From: an uncultured Oscillospiraceae bacterium
GTDB lineage: Bacteria > Bacillota_A > Clostridia > Oscillospirales > Oscillospiraceae
Direction: 5' to 3'
Length of the DNA: 20,634 nt
NCBI GenBank assembly: GCA_947631675.1
Contig: CANRMG010000013.1
Span: 1 to 20,634, forward strand
The position numbers and the translations under genes are program-made. Below the pieces are notes generated by a model. It was not told the origin of the DNA. It was given only the letters and a program-made list of their open reading frames with translations, and ran no database searches. Every line of letters begins with the position of its first letter. Position 1 is the stretch's first letter. This document shows, piece after piece, positions 5,299 to 12,517 of the stretch.

Positions 5299-6900
5299 AT
5301 GAAAAAGCTTGCTTATGCTCTGATCCTTGTAGCGGCACTGATGATGTGCCTGACGGTCTCGGCCTTCGCCGCCGAGGAGCCTGAGGCGCCCTTTGCGCCG
5401 GTGGCTGCGGAGGAGGACGTTCTCTCCGAGCCGGTGGCGCCGGAGGCGCCGGAGGTCAACGACGTATCCACAGGCGGCCAGGCGCCTCCTGTCCAGGACG
5501 GCGCGGACGCCCCGGGCGAAATGCCTCTTCCCGAGGGCCGGCCCGACGGCTGGTACGGCAGGGACGGCGTCTGGTACTACTATCTGGGCGGCCATCCGGT
5601 CCTGTCCGACTGGGTCACGGTCGCCGGCGAGCGGTACTTCCTGGATTGGGAAGGCCACATGGCCACCGGCCTTTATGAGGTGGAAGACGGCCAGTATTAT
5701 TACTTCAACACCAGCCACGACGGCGCTTACGGCGCCATGCGCACCGGCTGGCAGAGCATAGGCGGCGATTGGTACTGGTTCTCCCAGGATGGTCTCATGG
5801 TGATGTCTGACTGGGCCACCGACGGCAGGGACGAGTACTACTTCGACGCCGAGGGCCATATGGTCACCGGCCTTCAGGAGATCGACGGCCAGACCTATTG
5901 GTTCAACACCAAACACGACGGCGCCTACGGCGCCATGCGCACCGGCTGGCAGGCCATCGACGGCTACTGGTACTGGTTCGCCTCTCCCTCCGGCGAGATG
6001 GTCCGCTCCGACTGGTGCTATGACGGCGGCAACAGGTACTTCCTGGACTGGGAAGGCCATATGGTCACCGGCCTTTACGAGGTGGAAGACGGCTGGTATT
6101 ACTACTTCAACACCAGCCACGACGGTACCTACGGCGCCATGCGTACCGGCTGGGTGAGCGTGGGCGGCTATTATCACTGGTTCGACACCACCGACGGGGC
6201 TATGGCGGTCTCCACCTGGGTCAACGACGGCGGCAAGCGCTACTATGTGGACATGGACGGCCAGATGGTCACCGGCTTCTATGATGTAGACGGCGTTACA
6301 TACTACTTCAACGAGAAGCACGACGGCACCTACGGCGCCATGGCGGACCACCAGACCTACATCAACGGCGAGATGTACATGTACGCCCCGGACGGCGCGC
6401 TCATGCGGAATACCACTGTGACGCTGCTGGGCAAGACCTGGCATGTGAACGGCGACGGCGTCATCGAGGGCTACGTGACCCCTGCCGGCCGGAAGGCCGC
6501 GGCGGTCCTGGACCAGGTGGGCTGGAACCTGCGCAGCGCCTTCAACTGGTCCGTGCGCCTGACCTATTACTGGCGCTGGATGCGCGCTCCCGCCGGGGAA
6601 GTGCACACGGAGTTCTATGCCAACTATGGCTTCGATAACCACCGGGGCAACTGCTTCGTGATGAACTCCACTCTCTATCAGATGATCAAGATGATGGGCT
6701 ATGAGGTCTATATGGTGGAAGGCGGCGTGCGCAGCTCCAACGGCTACTACGCGCCCCACGGCTGGACCGAAGTCATCCATGACGGCGTGCTGTACGTGTA
6801 CGACGCCAACTTCACCAACGAGACCGGCATGAACGGCTTCCACATCCGGTATGGCCAGCCCGGCACCTGGCGTTATGGCCAGTACAGCCGCGTGGACTGA
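5299..6900 (+). CDS. Secreted cell-wall-repeat protein with C-terminal transglutaminase-like domain
   Basis: This 533-residue exported protein starts MKKLAYALILVAALMMC, a typical signal peptide with cleavage near residue 25 (SAFA/AEE). An acidic Ala/Pro/Glu linker follows to about residue 80. Residues about 83-388 are aromatic/Gly repeats of the choline-binding or glucan-binding (CW_binding) type, in units of 66-68 residues marked by HDG(A/T)YGAM. The C-terminal 140 residues look like a transglutaminase-like cysteine-protease fold: Cys452 in RGNCFVMN, His487 in PHGWTEV and Asp502 in YVYDANF. The C-H-D order and spacing (35 and 15 residues) fit that superfamily. The ATG at 5299 was chosen for the signal peptide and an upstream AAGGAAGG. 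The frame also runs upstream to 5152 without a signal sequence. The substrate, and whether it crosslinks or hydrolyses, is unknown. It is first in a three-gene cassette. Confidence 0.85.
   Translation: MKKLAYALILVAALMMCLTVSAFAAEEPEAPFAPVAAEEDVLSEPVAPEAPEVNDVSTGGQAPPVQDGADAPGEMPLPEGRPDGWYGRDGVWYYYLGGHPVLSDWVTVAGERYFLDWEGHMATGLYEVEDGQYYYFNTSHDGAYGAMRTGWQSIGGDWYWFSQDGLMVMSDWATDGRDEYYFDAEGHMVTGLQEIDGQTYWFNTKHDGAYGAMRTGWQAIDGYWYWFASPSGEMVRSDWCYDGGNRYFLDWEGHMVTGLYEVEDGWYYYFNTSHDGTYGAMRTGWVSVGGYYHWFDTTDGAMAVSTWVNDGGKRYYVDMDGQMVTGFYDVDGVTYYFNEKHDGTYGAMADHQTYINGEMYMYAPDGALMRNTTVTLLGKTWHVNGDGVIEGYVTPAGRKAAAVLDQVGWNLRSAFNWSVRLTYYWRWMRAPAGEVHTEFYANYGFDNHRGNCFVMNSTLYQMIKMMGYEVYMVEGGVRSSNGYYAPHGWTEVIHDGVLYVYDANFTNETGMNGFHIRYGQPGTWRYGQYSRVD
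5548..6450 (+). repeat. In-gene tandem repeats (cell-wall-binding modules)
   Basis: Coding repeats of 198, 204 and 201 bp recur, best seen from the shared GGCGCCATG core at 5731, 5929, 6133 and 6334. The copies are highly similar at DNA level in places, which could allow repeat gain or loss by recombination. The fourth copy diverges after GAM. Confidence 0.8.
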
Positions 6901-6934
6901 CAGGAGCGCATCTTGGAGAAGGGAGAAATAGAAC

Positions 6935-7600
6935 ATGGGTAACGCGATGAAAAAGCTTATGGCCCTGCTGCTGGCGCTGGTGATGGTGCTGAGCCTGGGC
7001 GTCATGGCCCTTGCCGAGGGCGAGGCGGAGCCGGCGGAGGACGCCGCTGCGGAGGAAGAGGACCTGTCCGCGCTGGACAGGATCGGTGAGGAGACCGAGA
7101 CCAGCCGCGGCGTGAAGTTCACCAACGCCACCGGCACGGACATCATGGGCCTGAACATCAAAAAGAGCGACGACTGGGAGTTCTCCGCCGAGCTGATCGC
7201 CGAGGGCGACCTCTTTGAGGTGGACGAGGCGAGCCTCTTCTGCTATGAGCCGGAGACGGCCGGCGAGGAGGAAGAGACGACCGGCCCCGTGGCCTATGAC
7301 ATCCAGATCGTCTGGTCCGACTGGACCGTGGGCGTGCTGCACAACGTGCTCCTGGACGACATGGACGAGGCGATGATCCAGCGTGCCTGGAACAGCCTGC
7401 CCTATCTTACGTACACAAGCCTCTCCACCGGCGAGGACGTAGACACCTCCGAGGAGGAGCAGGTCGTGGGCACGGCGGAGTGGGAGGCCTATGTGGCCAG
7501 CCAGTCCTCCTCCAGCGGCTCTTCCGGCGGTTCCTCCTCCGGCGGCGGCTGGTCCTACGGCGGCGACGCGGGCTGCATCGAGGGCGGCCTGCTCTGGTGA
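6935..7600 (+). CDS. Small secreted acidic protein of unknown function
   Basis: This 221-residue protein was not assigned to a family. It has a clear signal peptide (KKLMALLLALVMVLSLGVMA, cleavage near ALA/EGE at residues 26-28), then a very acidic stretch. A central region with FTNATGTDIMGLNIKKS and IQIVWSDWTVGVLHN has a predicted beta-strand character. The C terminus is a low-complexity Ser/Gly tail (about residues 190-210) ending in a lone Cys and a hydrophobic GGLLW. A GGAGAAGGGAG RBS precedes the ATG at 6935; a second ATG four codons later is possible. It lies 34 bases after the transglutaminase-like gene and 10 bases before the acyltransferase gene. It may therefore be a partner or substrate of either; this is inference. 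Confidence 0.75.
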   Translation: MGNAMKKLMALLLALVMVLSLGVMALAEGEAEPAEDAAAEEEDLSALDRIGEETETSRGVKFTNATGTDIMGLNIKKSDDWEFSAELIAEGDLFEVDEASLFCYEPETAGEEEETTGPVAYDIQIVWSDWTVGVLHNVLLDDMDEAMIQRAWNSLPYLTYTSLSTGEDVDTSEEEQVVGTAEWEAYVASQSSSSGSSGGSSSGGGWSYGGDAGCIEGGLLW

Positions 7601-7610
7601 CGGGACCGGC

Positions 7611-8642
7611 ATGATCGGCAAGCGAAACGCAGGCTTTGACTGCCTGCGGGCCACGGCGTGCCTGTTCATCATCCTGCTGCACACCACCTATTCCACCGTG
7701 CTCATGTACGCCGGGGAGATGACCTTCTGGCGGGCGGCGGTGGGGGCCATGGTGCAGCACAACCTGATGTGGGCGGTGCCCTGCTTCATCATGGTGACGG
7801 GCGCGCTGCTCCTGCCGCCGGAGAAGCGGATCACCTACAGCGCCCTGTTCAAAAAGTACATCGCCCGGATGATGAAGGCCATCGTCCTGTTCGGCGTGCT
7901 GTTCGTGGTGCTGGAGATGATCTTCAACCCCTCCCAGCGGACGGGGGCCCACTTCCTGAACGGCCTTTACGAGGTGTTCGCCGGGGACAGCTGGTCCCAT
8001 ATGTGGTATCTCTACTGCCTGCTGGGGCTGTACCTGCTGATGCCCCTGTACAAGAAGGTGTCGGAGCTGGCGGGGGAGCGGGATATGCTATACCTCATGG
8101 GCATATACACGCTGTTTCTCTCCGTCGTCCCGTGCCTGCAGGCGGTGGGCGTCCGGTGCGGGTTCTATGTGCACGTGTCCAGCATCTATCCGCTGTACCT
8201 GTTCATGGGCTATTGGCTGAAGCGCTGGGGCATGAAATACCGCCGGGCTTGGTACGGCGCGGCGTTCCTGGCGGCCACGGCTGCCATAGCGGCCCTGTCC
8301 TACGTGCGGGTGCGCTGGGGCGTGGCGCAGCTTGACGTGCTGTTCGAGTATAACTCCCCGCTGGTGATCGTCCAGGCGCTGGGCATCGCCGGGTGGTTCT
8401 TCCACATGTCGGACGAGCCCTCGGCCGTGAAGACCGTCCTGGCCAATATCGACCGGCACTCCTTCGGGGTGTACCTGATCCACATGGCCTATGTGCGGCT
8501 GCTGTTCAAGCACCTGCACTTCGACCCCTTCCATTACGGGGGCATGGCCGGCGTGCTGCTGACGGCGGCGATCGCTTTCGGGGCGGCCTATGTGACGGAC
8601 CTGGTGATGAAGCGCATACCTGTGGTGAAGGACGTCGTTTGA
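7611..8642 (+). CDS. Acyltransferase family 3 membrane protein
   Basis: This 343-residue, strongly hydrophobic protein with about ten membrane segments is of the acyltransferase-3 (OafA/WecH-like) type. Such proteins move acetyl or other acyl groups onto cell-surface glycans or other exported molecules. The N-terminal signature is present as FDCLRATACLFIILLH, with Arg13 and the proposed catalytic His24. The C-terminal HSFGVYLIHMAYV is also typical. The ATG at 7611 starts the first transmembrane signature. Its RBS is weak (CGGGA), and the preceding gene stops 10 bases upstream, which suggests translational coupling. A longer in-frame start at 7491 would overlap the preceding gene by 110 bases and is unlikely. 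The acceptor is unknown. The cassette context suggests a cell-wall or surface target. Confidence 0.88.
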   Translation: MIGKRNAGFDCLRATACLFIILLHTTYSTVLMYAGEMTFWRAAVGAMVQHNLMWAVPCFIMVTGALLLPPEKRITYSALFKKYIARMMKAIVLFGVLFVVLEMIFNPSQRTGAHFLNGLYEVFAGDSWSHMWYLYCLLGLYLLMPLYKKVSELAGERDMLYLMGIYTLFLSVVPCLQAVGVRCGFYVHVSSIYPLYLFMGYWLKRWGMKYRRAWYGAAFLAATAAIAALSYVRVRWGVAQLDVLFEYNSPLVIVQALGIAGWFFHMSDEPSAVKTVLANIDRHSFGVYLIHMAYVRLLFKHLHFDPFHYGGMAGVLLTAAIAFGAAYVTDLVMKRIPVVKDVV

Positions 8643-8686
8643 GGCAGATCGGAAAAATATCCAGGGACAGGCGATGGGGGAAGACC

Positions 8687-8715
8687 TTGCATTACCTGCC
8701 CCGATGATGTATCAT
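8687..8715 (+). promoter_or_regulatory. nrdG promoter
   Basis: TTGCAT (8687-8692) and TATCAT (8710-8715) are 17 bp apart, about 43 bases upstream of the nrdG ATG. No NrdR-like palindrome is seen here, unlike the nrdD promoter. Confidence 0.65.
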
Positions 8716-8758
8716 AGACGAAGACGACGGCTTTCCGGCGGAACGGAGGAGAGGGACC

Positions 8759-9304
8759 ATGCATTACGGCGAGATCAAAAACTGCGACATCGCCAACGGC
8801 GTCGGCGTGCGGGTGACACTGTTCGTGTCCGGCTGCACCAACCGCTGCCCCGGCTGCTTCCAGCCTCAGACCTGGGACTTTGACTACGGCCAGCCCTTCA
8901 CCGCCGAGACGGAGGAGGAGCTTCTTTCCATGCTCTCGCCGGGATACATCGACGGCCTGACCCTGCTGGGGGGCGACCCCTTCGAGCCGGACAACCAGCG
9001 GGCGCTGGTGCCCTTTCTCCGGCGGGTGCGCCAGACTTACCCGGACAAGACCATATGGGCCTTCACCGGGTTTATCTACGAGGACCTGCTGCGGGAGGGC
9101 AGCCACCCCCGCTGCGAGGTGACGGACGAGATGCTGGCTTTGACGGACGTGCTGGTGGACGGGCCCTTCATCCTGAACCTGAAGGACATCAGCCTCCGGT
9201 TCCGGGGCTCCCAAAACCAGCGCCTCATCGATATGAACAAGACCCGCGCGGCGGGCGAGATAGTCCTCTGGGACGACGAAATGTTTCCGGCATCCCGCAA
9301 GTAA
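8759..9304 (+). CDS. nrdG: Anaerobic ribonucleoside-triphosphate reductase activating protein
   Basis: This 181-residue radical-SAM enzyme generates the glycyl radical on NrdD. The start MHYGEIKNCDIANGVGVRVTLFVSGC is characteristic of NrdG. The [4Fe-4S] motif C-x3-C-x2-C is intact at Cys26, Cys30 and Cys33. The SAM-binding LLGGDPF motif and the closing FRGSQNQRLIDM stretch are also typical, and the length matches the family. The ATG at 8759 is preceded by a strong GGAGGAGAGGG RBS. It has its own promoter and is separated from nrdD by the three-gene surface cassette. Its stop codon lies in the loop of a terminator hairpin. Confidence 0.96.
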   Translation: MHYGEIKNCDIANGVGVRVTLFVSGCTNRCPGCFQPQTWDFDYGQPFTAETEEELLSMLSPGYIDGLTLLGGDPFEPDNQRALVPFLRRVRQTYPDKTIWAFTGFIYEDLLREGSHPRCEVTDEMLALTDVLVDGPFILNLKDISLRFRGSQNQRLIDMNKTRAAGEIVLWDDEMFPASRK

Positions 9305-9322
9305 GGCGGGGTGCCGGTTTTT
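9287..9322 (+). terminator. Terminator overlapping the end of nrdG and abutting the next RBS
   Basis: A 12-bp stem (9287-9298 with 9306-9317, one G-U pair) encloses a 7-base loop containing the nrdG TAA stop, and TTTTT follows at 9318-9322. The next bases, AAGGAG (9323-9328), are the RBS of the thioesterase gene. There is no room for a promoter after this terminator. Confidence 0.8.
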
Positions 9323-9333
9323 AAGGAGTGTCT

Positions 9334-10065
9334 ATGAAAAACCATCTGGAAAAGGAAGAGTCGCTGTTTACCAGCAAGCTGGACTATGAGGGGAAGCTGA
9401 AGCTGGCGGGTCTGTTCGACCTGTTCATGGACCTGGCGGCGGAGCAGGCCGAGCTCATGGGCGTGGGCTACGCCGATATGATGAACCACCGGGCCTTCTG
9501 GCTGGCGGTGCGCACCCGCGTGCATATCTACAAAAACCCCGGCTACGGCGACAGGGTGACGGTAAAGACATGGCCGGGCAAGCCGGCGAACGTGAAATGC
9601 GACCGGTTCTATACCATGAAGCAGGACGGCGAGCTGCTGGCCGAGGGGCGCACCGAGTGGGCCGCCCAGAACGTGGACACGGGCCGGGTCATGAAGACGT
9701 CGGAGTTCAGCTATCCCCTGGACATGGAGCCCCTGCCGGACCGGGTGCTGGACAGCCCCTTCACCCGCTTCAAGGAAAAGCCCGACCCGGCCAACCTGCA
9801 CGCTACGTACACGGTGGGCTCCCGGGACATCGACACGGGCCGGCACATGAACAACGTGGCCTATGTGCGCATGCTCATGGGCACCTTCTCTGTGGCCGAG
9901 CTGGAGCAGATGGACGTGGCGGAGGCGGAGGTCAACTATATCGCCGCCTGCCGGGAGGGGGAGAGCCTGCGCATATACCGGCGGAGGGATGAGGAGGGCT
10001 GGCACCTGCTGGTGCAGAAGCCCGACGACACTGTCGCCGCTCAGATGATCCTGCGGCTGCGGTAA
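9334..10065 (+). CDS. Acyl-ACP thioesterase (FatA/FatB-like)
   Basis: This 243-residue protein is of the bacterial acyl-ACP thioesterase family (double hot-dog fold), which releases fatty acids from acyl carrier protein. The second hot-dog domain carries RDIDTGRHMNNVAYVRM with Asp167, His171 and Asn173, the conserved active-site pattern. The first half has the FWLAVRTRVHIYKNPGYGD strand typical of the family. The start is the ATG at 9334, with AAGGAG five bases upstream. A GTG two codons earlier overlaps that RBS. It may be co-transcribed with nrdG by read-through of the terminator at 9287-9322, since no separate promoter is visible in the gap. It is convergent with the CoaX-like gene. Confidence 0.9.
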   Translation: MKNHLEKEESLFTSKLDYEGKLKLAGLFDLFMDLAAEQAELMGVGYADMMNHRAFWLAVRTRVHIYKNPGYGDRVTVKTWPGKPANVKCDRFYTMKQDGELLAEGRTEWAAQNVDTGRVMKTSEFSYPLDMEPLPDRVLDSPFTRFKEKPDPANLHATYTVGSRDIDTGRHMNNVAYVRMLMGTFSVAELEQMDVAEAEVNYIAACREGESLRIYRRRDEEGWHLLVQKPDDTVAAQMILRLR

Positions 10066-10080
10066 AAAGCGCATAGAAGA

Positions 10081-10118
10081 CCGCCGGCGGAAATCCCGCC
10101 GGCGGCGCTTTATTTTTT
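10081..10118. terminator. Bidirectional terminator between thioesterase and CoaX-like genes
   Basis: CCGCCGGCGG at 10081-10090 pairs with an identical palindromic copy at 10096-10105 around a 5-base loop. The plus strand continues into CGCTTTATTTTTT, a good T run. On the minus strand the downstream sequence reaches a T run (TTTTTA) only about 15 bases later. Its plus-side T run overlaps the last codons of the CoaX-like gene. Confidence 0.8.
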
Positions 10119-10883
10119 CTGGTTCTTCTGCCATATGAGCCACAGGCCCCGGGGTATCAGGTCCCGGTCCACGTGGATGCCCTGGCGGCGGCAGTGGGGG
10201 ATCACCGCCTGGGCCCAGGCCCCGGTGGCCACCACTTCGGCCGGCTGGTCCAGCTCTTCCTCCATGCCCGCCAGCAGCCCGTCCAGCATGGCGGCGGCGC
10301 CGTAGATGATGCCCGAGCGCATGGACTCGTCGGTGTTCTTGCATATGATGTGGCCCGGGGCCTGGGGCACCACATTGTGCAGCAGGGAGGCCCGGCTGGT
10401 GAGGGCGGCGGTGGAGGTCATGATGCCCGGGGCGATGACGCCGCCGATATACCGGCCCTGGCCGTCGGTGACGCCTATGCCGATGGCCGTGTCCATATCC
10501 ACGGTGATCACGGGCAGGGGGTAGGAGGCCTGGGCCGCCACGGCGGCTGCCACGAAGTCGCCGCCCAGCTCCGAGGGGTCGTCCAAGCGGATGTTGAGGC
10601 CGGTCTTCACGCCGGGACCCAGCACCATGGGCGCCGCGCCGGTGAGGGTCTCCAGTGCTTGGCGCAGGGTGAGCGTCAGCTCCGGCACCACCGAGGACAG
10701 GATGCACCCGTCCCAGGTCCGCCGGTCCGCTCCGTGCTGCTCCAGAATCAGGCCCATGAGGGCGGCGTACTCGTCCGCCGTGCGGGTCTTTACGGTGGCC
10801 ATGGAGCAGGAGAAGGCCGCGGTCCCGTCCTTTACCCCGGCCAGAGTCAAACGGCTGTTGGATAAGTCCACAGTCAAAAGCAT
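10110..10883 (-). CDS. CoaX-like protein (type III pantothenate kinase family), diverged
   Basis: This 257-residue protein has the length and overall pattern of type III pantothenate kinase, which phosphorylates pantothenate in CoA synthesis. The family frame is clear: LLTVDLSNSRLTLAGVKDG at the start, GGVIAPGI, and NTDESMRSGIIYG with VVATGAWA. However, three normally invariant motifs are altered. The phosphate loop D-x-G-N-T reads DLSNS, the catalytic GxDR reads GGDF (Asp kept, Arg lost), and D-x-G-T-A reads DMDTA. It may be a non-canonical kinase or have another ligand. The start is the ATG at 10883 (family start MLL), with GGGA ten bases upstream. A GTG three codons earlier is too close to the RBS. 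It lies 46 bases downstream of the flippase gene on the same strand. Confidence 0.75.
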   Translation of the reverse strand: MLLTVDLSNSRLTLAGVKDGTAAFSCSMATVKTRTADEYAALMGLILEQHGADRRTWDGCILSSVVPELTLTLRQALETLTGAAPMVLGPGVKTGLNIRLDDPSELGGDFVAAAVAAQASYPLPVITVDMDTAIGIGVTDGQGRYIGGVIAPGIMTSTAALTSRASLLHNVVPQAPGHIICKNTDESMRSGIIYGAAAMLDGLLAGMEEELDQPAEVVATGAWAQAVIPHCRRQGIHVDRDLIPRGLWLIWQKNQKK

Positions 10884-10929
10884 TCGTATCACTTCCCGCC
10901 CACAAGCTTACCAAATTCCGGCGGCGATG

Positions 10930-12429
10930 TCAAAGGATACTTGTATGATGGCGCATGGCCAGGAAGAACAGGCCCAGGCCCGCGCCCATGGACAGGACCA
11001 GCGCCGGGACGGATACCGCCGCGCCGGTGTATGCGCCCAGCAGCCGTGCGGCGGCGCCGGCCAATGCCGCGAACAGCACCGTCCTGCCCACCGCCCAACC
11101 GGGCAGGCGAAAGCCGCTGACATGCCGGAGCCGCCACAGGCTCAGGGCGAAATTGAACACCTCCGTGAAGCAGATCACGAATACGTAGGCCCCCAGTCCC
11201 CAGCGGGGCAGCATCAGCCACACTAAAAGCGCCGAAAGGCCCACGTCCGCGATGTTCACGTACATGCAGAACATCATCTCGCCCAGGCCCTTCAGGCACC
11301 CGTCCGTGGCCATGTCCATGTACATCACCGGTACGATGAGGGCGAAAAGCTGTATATAGCGTCCGGCCTGGCCGGAATCATACAGCGCCCGGCCCAGGCT
11401 GTCCCCCAGCCCCAGCAGCAGGGCGGCGGTGACAGCGCTGAAAAGAAGGCTCTTATAGAGCACATCCTCTGTCACAGCCCGGATGCTCTCGTCACGGCCC
11501 TGGATCTGCTTTTCCGTCAGCTTTGGCACGATAAGCTCCGCCACGGCCATCATGAGACAGGAGGGGAACAGCACCACGGGCAGGGCCATGCCCTGGATGA
11601 CGCCGTAGCCCGCGAGGGCTGGCTCCGCGCCCAGGCCCGACGCCCGCAGGCCCCGGGGCACCAGCAGGTGCTGCAATGTGGAAAGGCCGCTGCGGGCATA
11701 GGAGGCCGCCGCCAGGGGCAGGGCGATGTGGAGCATCCTGCCCGTCATGCCGGGCAGGGCGGGCGCGCCCTTTTCCCTCACGATGCCGTGGCGGCGCCTA
11801 TCAAAGGCGTAGGTCAGGCCCAGGGCGGCCACGCCGGCGATCTCCCCGAAGAGACTGCCCCCCGTGATGACCGCAGCGGCGTATTCCAGGTCCCCCGGCG
11901 GGCTCAGCACCAGCATGGCGGCAGTGACGCCGATGGTGACCAGCTGCTGGCACACGGATACGGCCACGCTCTTCCACACCCGCCCAACAGCGGTGAAGTA
12001 GCCGTGCATGACGGAGTCGATGCCTGTAAGGGGCATGGTGAGGGAGAGGAGCATCAGCGGCCGCACGGTCCGTGCGTCCTCCAGCCAGAGAAAGCCCAGG
12101 GGCTGGGCCAGCACCATGAGGATGAGCCCGGCGGCCAGGCCGAAGCCCAGCCCGTAGGTCATACAGGCGCTCAGGGCCCGGGCCGCGCCATAGGGCCGGT
12201 CCAGACCGTTCTCCTCCGAGACCAGCCGGGTGACCGCGTAGCGGCTGCCGCTCATGGCCACCGTGACCGCCAGGGCGTTCACGCTCATGACGAGCTGGAA
12301 TAGCCCGATGCCCGCCTCGCCGATGCGGCTGACGAGCCACACCTGCCATACCATGCCCACGAACCGCATGGCCAGGCCCGAGGCGGTGAGCAGCGCCGTA
12401 TTGAAGGCCAGCGTTCTGTCCCGAAGCAA
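10930..12429 (-). CDS. MOP-superfamily flippase (SpoVB / polysaccharide exporter type)
   Basis: This 499-residue, almost wholly hydrophobic protein with about 14 membrane segments matches the oligosaccharidyl-lipid/polysaccharide flippase group that includes SpoVB and MurJ-like proteins. Its N terminus (FNTALLTASGLAMRFVGMVWQ) and the LVSEENGLDRP loop are SpoVB-like. It probably moves a lipid-linked glycan precursor across the membrane. The start is a TTG at 12427-12429, chosen because GGGGAGGG lies six bases upstream, an almost ideal RBS. It is divergent from ispD, with only 88 bases between the two starts, and is followed by the CoaX-like gene. No clear minus-strand promoter could be picked out in the gap. 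A role in sporulation is not shown by the sequence. Confidence 0.88.
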   Translation of the reverse strand: MLRDRTLAFNTALLTASGLAMRFVGMVWQVWLVSRIGEAGIGLFQLVMSVNALAVTVAMSGSRYAVTRLVSEENGLDRPYGAARALSACMTYGLGFGLAAGLILMVLAQPLGFLWLEDARTVRPLMLLSLTMPLTGIDSVMHGYFTAVGRVWKSVAVSVCQQLVTIGVTAAMLVLSPPGDLEYAAAVITGGSLFGEIAGVAALGLTYAFDRRRHGIVREKGAPALPGMTGRMLHIALPLAAASYARSGLSTLQHLLVPRGLRASGLGAEPALAGYGVIQGMALPVVLFPSCLMMAVAELIVPKLTEKQIQGRDESIRAVTEDVLYKSLLFSAVTAALLLGLGDSLGRALYDSGQAGRYIQLFALIVPVMYMDMATDGCLKGLGEMMFCMYVNIADVGLSALLVWLMLPRWGLGAYVFVICFTEVFNFALSLWRLRHVSGFRLPGWAVGRTVLFAALAGAAARLLGAYTGAAVSVPALVLSMGAGLGLFFLAMRHHTSIL

Positions 12430-12447
12430 TTAAAGCCCTCCCCATAC

Positions 12448-12476
12448 TTGCGTAAAATCCCCCAAACGGGTATAAT
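12448..12476 (+). promoter_or_regulatory. ispD promoter
   Basis: TTGCGT (12448-12453) and a perfect TATAAT (12471-12476) are 17 bp apart, about 42 bases upstream of the ispD ATG. It lies only about 18 bases from the divergent flippase start codon, so the -35 region sits next to the flippase RBS. Confidence 0.75.
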
Positions 12477-12517
12477 CCACTATATGGGACAAAAACGGCT
12501 GATATGTTGAGGTCATC

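Noticed and set aside
5548..6450. Possible CRISPR or intergenic tandem array
   Set aside because: The repeats are 66-68 codons long, in frame and within a secreted protein. No short palindromic repeats with spacers are present.
5206..7161. Open frame (651 codons) on the minus strand opposite the repeat protein
   Set aside because: The translation is a mirror of the repeats (Ala/Val/Gly/His-rich), with no signal or domain. The plus strand has a promoter, RBS, signal peptide and catalytic motifs.
9076..10914. Open frame (612 codons) on the minus strand covering the thioesterase gene and shadowing the CoaX-like gene in another frame
   Set aside because: It runs across two well-supported genes and a terminator and has a biased, unrecognisable translation.
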